Source: Isoetes taiwanensis
Lineage: Eukaryota; Streptophyta; Lycopodiopsida; Isoetales; Isoetaceae
Reading direction: 5' to 3'
DNA length: 64,000 nucleotides
Assembly: GCA_021234155.1 (NCBI GenBank)
Contig: JAJEKV010000013.1
Span: forward strand, 6,266,187-6,330,186
Positions 34,930-46,000 of this stretch are shown in pieces; the stretch's first letter is position 1; each line of letters starts with the position of its first letter. The position numbers were made by a program, and so were the translations under genes. The notes below the pieces were generated by a model, which saw only the letters and a program-made list of their open reading frames with translations, did not search any database and had not been told where the DNA came from.

Positions 34930-35750
34930 AACAGAGCAAAGCTTTTATTAAAATAAGTAATCAATTCCTTGACGGGCTAAAGGCTCTTTTCATAATGTCT
35001 AGAATTCCTACTATCCTCCAAAGATTCTTTATTTTATTTGGTTTATTACACGGCGCTTTTGAATAATCTTTCAATTTTATCTAGAAGAAATCCAAACATT
35101 ATAGCTAGTCGTCTCTATTATGTATGCTGAAGAGAGTATGTGTCATATATTCTTTTGTAATAAGCTAAATGTCTTTTGGTCCCAGCTTGTGCTAAATTTG
35201 GAATTGCCAACAATCATGATCTTCTTCCCTTTCTCCAATCTGATGATAATTTATAACACCATTGCTTATATTGTTCTTTTGGAATATATGAAAAATCTAG
35301 GAATCGGTGCTATATGGAAATAAGAGGCTTTTATTGTTTGGATCAAAATTCATTTTCAATTTGACTTCTTGAACCTACTTTCATCAGCTCACAAAGAAAA
35401 TATGGTACTAACTATGATGTAAAAATGGATGCTTATGGAGAGTATATGTGGTCATTTTGAATTATTTCCAAATTTGAATGCGTGATTCTAATATTCTTTT
35501 TTCTCACATCCTAGAATATCTTGAGTTTCTTCGTGTGGATATAAAGAAACAAATTTGATGATCAATCCCCTTCACACTATCAAAAGATCCCCTTCGCTGC
35601 ATAACTGGCAACTTCAATGGAGTCCTTCGTAATGAGAGCACAAAAAATATCGTGAAAGATAGTGAAGATTTGTGGCTGCTATCTTCTCAAGTAGGAGATA
35701 GTACAAATTACTGCTTGTGGACATTTCAACCGTGATCCTCACCGAGAGGC
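34930..35750 (+). pseudogene. LINE A, C-terminal zinc knuckle and possible RNase H
   Basis: After LINE C, LINE A resumes. FFILFGLLHGAFE resembles the FFIWLLTR stretch before the knuckle. MYAEESMCHIFFCNKLNVFW (35,119 on) is the terminal zf-RVT segment (EES-HIFF-C-FW). Further on, CITGNFNGVLRNES (about 35,600) may be the start of a C-terminal RNase H (usual form NFDGA-RG), at lower confidence. Stops interrupt all of it. The 3' end of LINE A is not located. Confidence 0.7.
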
Positions 35751-36475
35751 GTTTCAACAAGATATATCCATGTATTACAATCATAAGCCGCCATTGATAT
35801 GTATGGATCCTTTCTCGATTCTTTTTGAGGACAAGGATAAATTCTCGTCTGCTCTACAACAACAATTGGTATGTTGAGTACGGCCCTTTAAACCACTGAT
35901 GCCTTCAATGCCTATTTTAACTCCATTTCTTTGCTGATTCCAAAACATCCTATCCTTCTTACTATTCTCTGAACATACTTGTGCTCAAATAAACACCATA
36001 ACCTCCAACTAACCAACTCGTACAAGGGTCTTTCCAAAGTCACAATGCTAACATTTAATCTAAAGGCATTCAATTAAACCTACATAGACCAACCAACTCT
36101 TGTAAAGAGAGAAACTGGATGTCTATAAATTCTGTGGAGGAGTAATCTGCATAACAAATGCTGACTAGATAAAAATGTGAAGTATATGAGCAATTGTGGA
36201 TAGTTACACATCAAACACCATATGTTAATATTAACCCTCTCAAGATCGAGTATAACTAAATGGCAAGATGCAAAATTCAACATACTGGGGTCTAGAAAGG
36301 GGTCTAGGGTCTAGAAAGGTCCAAATACATTAAAACATGACTCTACAAGAAAGCTTCCTTAAAAACCTAGAGTTTACCTATTGATGCAAGTATGAACTCA
36401 AAGAATACGAAAGCATGCCTGTGAGCAATGCATATGAAGAGATGCCACCCAACTATACGATTAAGGGAGAAAGTG
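35751..36475. other. Unassigned DNA
   Basis: No gene recognised. It may include the 3' UTR of LINE A. A short duplication, GGGGTCTAGAAAGG-type, occurs at 36,287-36,320. Confidence 0.5.
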
Positions 36476-37087
36476 CCTTTGGCGATTTTCAAAACCAATG
36501 TATTTCATCCCCCATGCTCAAGAACAGTGAACTAATGAAACGTCATTTAGAAGGGTCAGAAGAAGAAGAATAGATGGAAGAAGAAGAACAAAAAGAACAA
36601 GCAATTTTTACATGCCACATTGGCAGCATTTAATTGGACATGTGCCACATTGGCAACATTAGACACCAAAACATCATGCCACATTGGCAATGTCTAATTG
36701 GATAAACATATGATGCATGCACTATAACATCATGCCATGGTGGCAACATATGACACTATCATGCCACATTGGCAACGTATAACCACACACCCACCTAATT
36801 GGAGACCATGATATAGATTGGCAAAAAAATTAGATGCATTTATTTACTAAAAAATAGCACCTATTTTTGTTCGAACTCTTTTTCTTGACACAAAAAAGCT
36901 CAAACTCTCTAATTCTTCTCTGGTCTAAGAATCTTAACAATACGACTGTTGACTTTGTAGGGGGGCAGTGATTAACAGATTCCTTGACTTCTAAGCATTG
37001 AGAGATTAGTTTGTGATTTTCTTCGAGCAACACCTGCAGAGCTTTGGGATCATCTTGTAACAAATCAAATATTTCCAGAATTTTTTT
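36476..37087. repeat. Repeat X, copy 2 (short)
   Basis: Shortened copy of 17,478-19,225. It has the same head sequence, a shorter GAA-rich run (36,556-36,600), only about five minisatellite units (36,610-36,800) and the same 144-nt tail segment. About 100 bp before the tail (36,820-36,925) are absent from copy 1. Confidence 0.8.
36944..37087 (-). other. Exon-like open segment of 48 codons (repeat X, copy 2)
   Basis: Partner of 19,080-19,223 with identical length and the same acceptor-like TAG and donor-like GTATTG edges. It reads LLQDDPKALQVLLEENHKL and ISQCLEVKESVNHCPP. Beyond the donor-like site the minus frame stays open to 36,830. Function unknown. Confidence 0.4.
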
Positions 37088-37439
37088 CTACTTAGGGTAA
37101 CCTTTGTATCGAGTCACATTGAATTTAAAGTGTACATCATTGAAATCTAGCTAGAAGAATCGATGACAACAAAAATTTATTTGGAATCTTTTGTGTGCAC
37201 AATTGCTCCCATTAAGCAGGATTTCGTCAACCACTCCTAATTATACTGGAGCTGATTATGACAAGTGATGGGCCTTTGCTAGACTCTGATAAAGTGCTTA
37301 ATCAGCACGTATGCTTTGAGTACTGTAAGTGCTACATCTAGCAGCAAGATGGTGATCATGACATCATATATCTCGACACTTGATGAGAGGTCACCATCTC
37401 CATGCTCAACCATGCTCAACCAAGACTAATATCAAGTCA

Positions 37440-38655
37440 ATGTCGCTCAAAGAGCTCGCGAGCCAACGGCTTCGGCAAGAGATCGACGGTATTGTCCCAT
37501 GTAGGAACATGCTCGATCTGAACCTGTTTATCAGCTACAAGATCCTTCACAAACAGTAATTCCTGGGAACATGCTTAGACTTTGGATGCCGAACTTTAGC
37601 GTAGCACCAATCAATGCCATCTTTGTTATCCATAAGCATCCTTGCTTTTCGGAGTGTGTTGTCAAATGCCTGCAAGAAAATCCTTCAAACTAATGATCTC
37701 ACGGGCTGCTATAGATGCTGCAACATATTCTATTTCAGTGGAAGAAAGAGATACATGGTCCTATTTCTTTCTGATCCAAGTAATGACAGTATTGGCAAGC
37801 ATAAAACAAATGCTCGATATGGGTTTAGAGTTGTCCATTACATCGTTAAGTGAGGAATCACTGTATATTAGTAATGGAAAGGCATCACTATTGTTATGAT
37901 ATGTAAGGCCATAATCAGCAGTACCTTTTAGGTATCTGAGAATGTACTTAGCCATTTCCCAATGCTTACATAGATCTGCCAAAAATTGGATGAGAGCTGT
38001 AAGAGCAAATGCAATATCAGGTCTGGTGCAAACCATGCAATACATGAGGCTGTCAATCGATTGCCGAAATGAAATATTTGCCATAGAAAGATGCCCAATA
38101 TCAGATTGTGGGCAATCTTTCTTGGTGAGCAGAGAACCTGGATTCATAGGGACTCTAGACGAATTGCAATCAACTCAATGTACTTCGTTTGAGAGATATG
38201 AAAAATCACGTTGTTCCGGTCTCTTGCAATTTGTAAACTCAAACAATAGCGAGCTTTACCCAAGTCTACCATTGGAAACTTAGCAGCATGCCTTGTCTTG
38301 AATTCGGCAATGTGCTCATTATCGTTGCAAGCAAGGATGAAGAAGAACTTGCATTGATGACAGATGTAGACATTAGAATCAGCCTCAATGGGCTTAAATA
38401 CTCAGCACCAGCTTTGACATAACCCTGAGGTTGCTTCATATATATTTTTCCATCAAGTTTGCCAGTACAAATGATGTTTTGACATATGTTTGATGAACCT
38501 CAAGATTATAATGAGCAGCAAATGTAAGAAGAATGCGAATGCTCATCATCTTGACCATTAGAGAAAATGTTTCCAAGTAATCAATGCCATATTGCTGGTC
38601 GAAAACCTGTGCAACCAAGTGTGCTTTATAGTTTCTGATTCTACCAGAAGTGCCA
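37440..38655 (-). pseudogene. Ty1/Copia pol: RT (second half) and RNase H
   Basis: Minus strand, from high to low coordinates. RIRNYKAHLVAQVFDQQ and YGIDYLETFSLMVKMMSIR are the YKARLVAKGF and FSPVVK RT blocks, followed by KQPQGYVKAG. In another frame AKFPMVDLGKARYCL appears (usual MKDLG-LG). After a stop, SIDSLMYCMVCTRPDIAFAL, KHWEMAKYILRYLKGTADY and YSDSSLND give the pre-RNase H and RNase H start, and a degraded SLSSTEIEYVAAS and IEHVPTWDNTVDLLPK (37,480-37,760) the C-terminal end. The expected YVDD region is missing or unreadable. Stops and shifts are present throughout. Confidence 0.9.
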
Positions 38656-39220
38656 AAGTAGCTCATATTCAGCATCCTGGTAGTCAATTGGCATGGGAGA
38701 TGGATGTTGAATGCTACAATGTAGGGCGTACGCGTTCCTTTCTCAGACCATGTAACCATGTCGCTAGGGTAATTTTGTCATTCCGAACGATGTGGCGAAT
38801 TCGAATGTCCGTTTCGGGGCCTCCGTAGAGCCCGAATGATAAAACACTTTGGTTTATACACGGCCGCTATCGCAGACGCCCGCTGCTCTGATAAGTTCCC
38901 TGCAACCAATCTTGGATTTTTTTGAGCGTTCGCAATGCGGCCCCCGGTCAGGATTCAACGGATAAGGTAATCGAAGCCCGGAGGGTGGTCATTAGCATAC
39001 GCCTGAGGAGTCGCTCGGCCGTAAAAGGTTGCCTCCTTCCCGTGGAGGCGGCCTGCAAGATCCCCGGCCTTGTTTGACTTGGGAAGAGTCCTGCCTCACG
39101 CTTCCAAATTGCAATGGGCTACCCGTGACCGCCTCTAATGCTAACTCCTGACAAAAACCTTATCCTGGAATAAAATTACCAGATACTGTGATGACTTATG
39201 AAGCCAGCTGGCCAATTGGT
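38656..39220. other. CpG-rich insertion splitting the Copia RT
   Basis: The Copia frame runs to KLHPDGT at about 39,222 and resumes as RIRNYKAHLVA at 38,655. In an intact element these are adjacent. The intervening 560 bp, especially 38,760-39,170, is rich in GC and CpG (GGCCCCCGGTC, CCCGTGGAGGCGGCC), unlike its surroundings. No coding motif is visible. Similar AATTGG words at 38,683 and 39,211 may be coincidence. Confidence 0.6.
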
Positions 39221-39790
39221 GCCATCAGGATGGAGCTTAAATTTGTAGACCCATTTATTACCAACGACCTTCCGATCGTGAGGAAGAGGAATCAAATCCC
39301 AAGTGCTATTTTGAATAATAGAAGCCATTTTGTATTTCATTGCCTGCTGCCAATGAGGTGCATCAGCACATGAAATAGCTTCATGATAGCTGGTGGGTTC
39401 AATGATGATATAGCACCACAAAACTCCATATAATGTTGGGCATAATTTCAGCATAGAAGGCAAACTTCTGAGGAGGAAAACGCTTCCTTTTTCCTCGAAC
39501 CAAGCTCTTCTTCAACTCTTTCTTGACCAGGATGATCAATTTCACCATCTAGATCAGATGGGTCAAGTTCTCCTCCTTGATCGGATGTGTCAAGACCTAC
39601 ATCATGATCAGGAATTTGAGGTGTTGGGAGCATGCTGGAACCGTCATAGGTGCTAGAATTGCTTTAGGCGCTGGAATTGCTTTAGGTGCTGGTGTTATGG
39701 TCCAAGGACAAGCCGCGCTTGCAAACCTTGGGACTAGGAGTTGGTCTTGAGTGCTACCGGGTGGCTCAAATATTCCAAGAATCGCCAAGA
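39221..39790 (-). pseudogene. Ty1/Copia pol: RT start and integrase-RT linker
   Basis: Minus strand. EPTSYHEAISCADAPHWQQA, MASIIQNSTWDLIPLPHDRK and VVGNKWVYKFKLHPDGT are the conserved start of the Copia RT. Upstream (39,448-39,790) lies an acidic and proline-rich linker with an APKAIPAPKAILAP repeat, typical of the variable region between integrase and RT. No integrase core is seen beyond 39,800. Confidence 0.9.
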
Positions 39791-42700
39791 AGCAGTTGTT
39801 GGGGTAATTTTAAATGCGTGCTCTATATAAAGTGACATTTAAATAAATGTTAAAGGGGCCTTTATAAAAAAGACAAACCATTGGGTTTAAGGGACTGAGG
39901 TGGCAACACCCGGTTGGTCTACTGCTTTCAAAGGCAAAATTGGGTCTGTGGCATCGAAGCTTGTATTAGGCAAATTAATCCAGCCTCTGTAAAAGTTTCC
40001 TCGTGTATTTATACTTGTAAAGGGCTCAATCCGAAGCCGAATAAAGCCTCATGGTGCCTTTTCGCTAATCTTTAACCCTAACTACGATATAAGGGATTAC
40101 AAGGCTTTGAAAATCACAAAAAGATATTCTTCGAGCTATGATTATTAGAGTTCCTCGCTGATCTATACTGCTTGATCTCTCATGTGTCCCCACGTTGAGT
40201 TATTTCGACCGATCAGTGATCAATTCGCCTTATGACTCGCCCAAAACTAGTGTCTATTGTGAGTTGTTTCGCTGTTAGGAGCATTTGGGCTCCTTCGAAA
40301 GCAACATCACACGTATGTTAGGTTCCTGAGATAGAACTGCTGAAGCTGGCTTCAAACTCCATCCCTCGGGATCAATGCCATTTGTGCGCTGGGGAGTTCT
40401 CGGGAACCTAAACTTCAGGTTGGGATCATCTAAGGCAACCAATTCGCGGTTAGTCGTGGGTTAAAGAGAATATGGTGAAACTGTATCAGCTCATTTATAC
40501 GGTAATATTGTGATCACCATGTATACCCTGATGATATTGGAATTATCATTCATACTGTGGTAATACCGCAACTCTATATTGTCTCTTTTCGTATTAAGTA
40601 GGTATTCAAGATTAAATTGCAGCCTTGTAAGGTGGTGTTAGCGACTTAACTGTGACCTGGTGGTCATAAGGATCATGAAGAGCATGGTCTTGAAATATTG
40701 AAAAGTGAATACTAGGAAGGTGTGTATAAAAGCTCTGTTGCATTTATGTGTCTTGTCATGATCTAGGATCATGCTTGCTTAAATTTAATTCAAGGAATTG
40801 GTTATGGCATTGTGAATTTTAGTTCATGATGATTGATTTGGATTCTTATGTAAAACTTATATTAAATTATTAACTTGATAACCTCTTTGACCTGGCCACT
40901 TTACAATACTTTTCAGTTGACTAGCAATTAATAAGTTAGGATTTGATGCAGCATTAGGTACCGCAAGGTGTCTACATTTTACCATTATCTTAGTATAAGT
41001 TGATGTACTACAGGACCATTGCTCAAAGCTTCTTGCTAGCCATGCGCTAACAATATAAAAGCGTATCGGCGTAGCGCCTTTTGCATGTGGGACATCGTGA
41101 TATCAGTAGTTTCTCGCTACTAGGTTATTGCAAAGATCGCGGGATGCTATTGCATGTTAGGGTTTAACTAAATCCTTGCAGGGAATTCCAAGTGATCATT
41201 TAATTAGTATTTTATTACTTTCACTTGAAGAGTCACAAGAGCACCATCTAGGGTCCGGTATAAAAGTTCACAATAATTGGGAATCGTTGAGGTGGACTTT
41301 ACATCGGGTTTCTATGTGGTATTAGGGGCTTAATTCTATGGGGGTTTTGGGTTCTTAGCGCTCTAAATACTGCTGTGGTGCAAAATCTACATCAGCAATC
41401 ATCGCCCTATCGCCGCATAAGTGCTTTAAAATCGGGCGTATTTTAAAACACGCACGCATGCGTGATTGATCAATCTGACATAGCGTCACACAAATGACAG
41501 TCGTGGAAAGAGAACCGCAGAGTTTGTTTGGATGGCGCTGGCCCCTATCTTGGAATTCAAGCAAATGGAGGGGACTAATTTTCTGTTTCCGTGCTGAATT
41601 CGCTCCTAACCGAATTCAAATACCCCTGCCCCTCACCAATCTCCCAGTATCAGAGTCAATTTAAACTTCCGGATAAGATGAAAACCTGTAATTCCTTCCT
41701 CCCCTGCTCACTTCTATGTAGCCATTGATGCAAAGCATTGGGAAATTGAGAGATCGCAGGCAAGTAGACTATATGCAAAGAAGGTGCAAAGAATGAAGAA
41801 GAATTCCCTTCTAAAGATTCGCCTTCAAAGAAGAATAAGAAAACGTAGATCGAGTGACCGCTAGAATAAGAGAAATTTCGTGAGAAATTTATGCAGGCTA
41901 TCTAAACCAAAATTAGCAGTACAAAATGCCGGGATGACATTTGATGTAGCTACCGACCCCTGATGCCCCTTCCTTGGGAGTGCAAGTGAAGGGATTTTAC
42001 CTTCAATCAGCTTCTATAAACAAAATCTAAGCGAAGTTACTGGCGCAGGCCGCGGTTAAAATGGTGAAGTTAGACCCCTAGGCTTAAAACAATACCGCAA
42101 GGTAAACATAAGTATGAGCAGAGGAATCAGCGACATGCTTCGTGCGCGAAAAGTCCAAATTTATTACCTGCGGCAAAGAAGAAAGTACTTTCAAAAATGC
42201 AGGCCGGCCATCAGAATCGTGTAATCGTAGTATGGTCAGATTGCTCCTCGTAAAGATCCCTTTGCAAGTTCACTCTCAAATGCTTTTCGTGCTAGGCAAG
42301 TGCAAGCTAACAAAGGGAAGGACCTTGGTCAATGTTCAGAGGAGTGTAGTTTTACGTGGATAAAGTATGTTAGATTACAATAGAAGCTTCGTTTATCAAG
42401 TTCTCGGATGTGTAAAATACAAGAGTTTCTCCATAACAAGAAAAGACGTGAGGATGCGTATGTGTGTATCACAGACAAGAGTCAGTTAATCTTAACATCC
42501 ACCCACCTCTTGAAGCCACCTACAAAGTATCTCAGTCCTCATGGCTAGTAAGTGTCTGGCCATGTTGTAGCATTTATTTGGGCATCTGGCTACTTACTTC
42601 CCCTGTGAAGCAAATGTAATTCCCATCTCAGCAGTGTGCCTAGTGAGATGAGAATCCCCTACCGCACCCGTAATGCGCACTTTCGAGATGACTGGGAAAC

Positions 42701-43000
42701 CGAAGTTTGTAAGGAGATGCGCGGAGGAGGCATACATGTTGTTGCATCTACCACTTGAAATTTTGAATGTATACCGCTGTGATCGTGGAATGTTCTGCGA
42801 AAATCTAAAAAGGGAGTTCATGACAACCGCAACTTAACGCGAGATTCTGCGTGGCCCCGCCTCCGCACGCCGGGCGATACAATCAAGTGCACCGCGCTGA
42901 CTTATGGAGAAGCGGTCCCCAGCGCAGCTGCGGCGTGATATTTATGGCGGCTCTGATCATAACCGCTTGATGTTGGCGTGCGGTAAAAATGGGTTGGATA
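39791..43000. other. Unassigned DNA
   Basis: No gene recognised on either strand. A local GC-rich and CpG-rich patch lies at about 42,840-42,990. Confidence 0.5.
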
Positions 43001-46000
43001 GGAATTTAGAAAATGTCCATGTGAAAACGATGGCACGTCACTACTAGTTACTCTTCGAAGACATTTGAAAAAGCAAACTCGCGGATCAAAGATGTAGAAT
43101 TAAAGTGATCCAAGAAAAAGGCTTTGAGGTACAAACCTCGCTCGAGATTAGTGTTGTATGAGAGAAGTCCTGCGCGAGTTTCAAGAGGGATGTAAATAGC
43201 TGTACCGCATTTGTTCCACACAATAATTATATAGCAAATATTGGTGCCAATCAGCTTTAAAATTGTGTAAGTTTATCATTTCCGTGAAGATAAGCAATTG
43301 TATCTCGCTATTGACTTTGCGTAGTACCATGCGACCAAGATCCGCATGAGCCCTGGCCAATGCACTGGCATGGCTGCATCGTTTCTATACTTGTTCTCAT
43401 AACATATAGACATGACAAAAGTGCCGGAGTATTCCTCGCTCCCTCGCGCGCACATACAAATTAATCAGCCCAAAGAAGAAAAAAAAAGCACGTAAGATTG
43501 GAGCAGATCAGGAATATTGTGACTCAACAATGGTGGTGGGAAGACTCTCTGCGCAAAAGAGATCATACTTAAGCATTTCACATGATAAAGTGCATGACTC
43601 ATTATTTGTGAACATCAGCTTGCTGTGTGATGGGCGGTGGCTGCGGGCTGGCTGAAACAGGGAAATAGAGTATATGAGGCTATCAGTTTGGAGGATGGCC
43701 GCGATCAGCCAATCCGTAAAGGCTTTCTAAACCTTTTCCTTACAGCGCAATTTCACAAATGAAATCTACGCGCAGTCAGTGTGAACTACTTCCTTTGCCA
43801 CCCGCCTGGCGGTGTAAAGGTGAAATATGATGGTGCGTGTGCTGCTATCAAAAGGCTACTAAGTAAGGAAAACAACTCCAAACCCAATGGAAAGTAAAAA
43901 GTAAACCTATACATGCCAAAGATACTAAAATTCTCTCAGGTAATATTATTTCCCAAAGCTAGCCTACCAGCTTTGATGAAAACAGATGAGATCAAAAAGA
44001 TATTTTGGGAAAATTGAACATGCCTGCTGTGGCAAAACATGAAGAATATGAAATTGAAACACTTAAAGCACAAGAAGATTCATCAGACGCACTGGCTACA
44101 GGAGGTAGACCAAACAACAGTTGCTTCATAGATGCATGTCATGTTTCTCGCTTTTGTTTTGCATGATCATAATTGGGACTCCCCTGCATCAATGGCTGTA
44201 GTTTGGTGGCAAACCCACTCTTAAAACCAGCGGAGTTGGAGTAGGCCATGCGCCGAGCACTCTGGAACAAGCCACCGAAACGGACCAGACGGCAGAGGTA
44301 GGTGATACTTTTGCAGCTGAATGCCGAGGCAGACAATCTCGTATATGTGTGGACTTTGAGCATCCTCAAGTGCACGTAACCCAAATGCACACACTTGAAG
44401 ATTCATACAAAAGTTATTTGGATGGGGCAAAAATTTGAGTGCATGAGCAAAGCCATTCCTGAAGTGGACCTGTATTTTCATCAATTCCCTCTGGTAAATC
44501 TCCCAAAGCACATGTTGCTCACTAAAACCCTCTAAAGCCCCCAGCACCATGCGGTAAGATATCCTAAATTGATATGGACAAAATAGAAGGCAATGCATAT
44601 GTACAAATTTCACAGAGACCCATGAAAAAATCTGGCGGCCACCAATAACAATGTAATTTTGGCACTTAACCAATTAGCGTAATTCTTTCTGCTTTCATTT
44701 GTTGCTCCAGCACCTGACGAAGGCACACATTTGTATATATATTAATAACCAACGCAGCGACGTGTAAAAGTAATTAGTCGTGTGGATGCCGCAAGTAGCC
44801 GGGCACTCTCTATGCGTGTTAGCTGCGTGTTTCATGTCATGAAATGCGCAATGCATCCGTACGCAAACATGCGTAGATGCAATAGACACATATGATAGTA
44901 AACAAATCTCTTTTAAAGTGCACACATACTACGGTTCAAAACAAAATGTTAAATGATATACCGAAGTTCATATGCAAATACAAAAAATATTTTTTGGCGC
45001 AAAATAGAGGTTATGTCCATGAATTCCAATGGATTCACATCATGAAGAACCTCGGCCCCAAAGAACTCTAGGGACATCTCGCTTCTGGCCGATGTGAAGC
45101 TCATTGGGCGGCTTATAGGTTGCTGTAGCTCTTCCCCGCCGCGCTCTTATGGTGCGGCCATGAATATAAATGTGCAAAACACATGTGCCTCCGCATACTA
45201 CGTCCCCTACACGCCAGCGACTCAGATCTATACCAATGTAACAACAATGTTGGTACTGGCAGAAAATCCTCAGTAGAAGCTTTCCATAATCACTAATCGC
45301 TGCCATGTGACCTATGCTCAAGCCTTAAAACCAAGCCTTCCCCATCACAAAACAATGTCTTCACTGTGCGGGTTATGCCCTTCCTATTCCAAAGCGCCCT
45401 CTCGCATGTATATACTTCGGAGTGAAACTTCTTTTACCCAACATGTTAGAATATCTCAACAAGTTGGCTTCAAATTCATCTAGACAATCTCCCTACAATG
45501 CGTGTTGAGCAGTTATTATATTTCGCAATGTACTGTGATCGTAAAGTCATTTCCCAAGTAACTTTAACCTTCCTATGTATAGGTCCAAGGAGCCGGAGGA
45601 GGTAAGCTGGAAATGTGGCACGAAACCTTCCCTACTTGAACAACAAAATTTATTAACTTCTATCCTTCCAAAGCTCTATTGCAGCCGCATCCTTGGCCTG
45701 ATCCTTCTCAAGATCGTGAATAGGTGCGTGATTTGTGAATTTCACGCCAGTTTAGCTTTTGTGCAACCAACCCTTCCTCCATTATTGCCCTCGCTTGGTG
45801 GTGCATCTCCATCATCGCCTTGAATGCCTTCCGCATGCCTCGTGTTCATCCTTCTCATACTAACACGCGGCACCAATGGCAATTTTCTGTCCTTTCAAGA
45901 GCCATACTCCAAAGTGTAACAACATGGAAACTGCATGTGGGCCACCGCTTCCCATTTAAATCACCCTCCCGCACAATATCAGCATCTTCGGGATATGTCT

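Noticed and set aside
44221-44673. Minus-strand 150-codon open frame
   Set aside because: Not recognised. No ATG context, promoter or splice evidence strong enough to call a gene.
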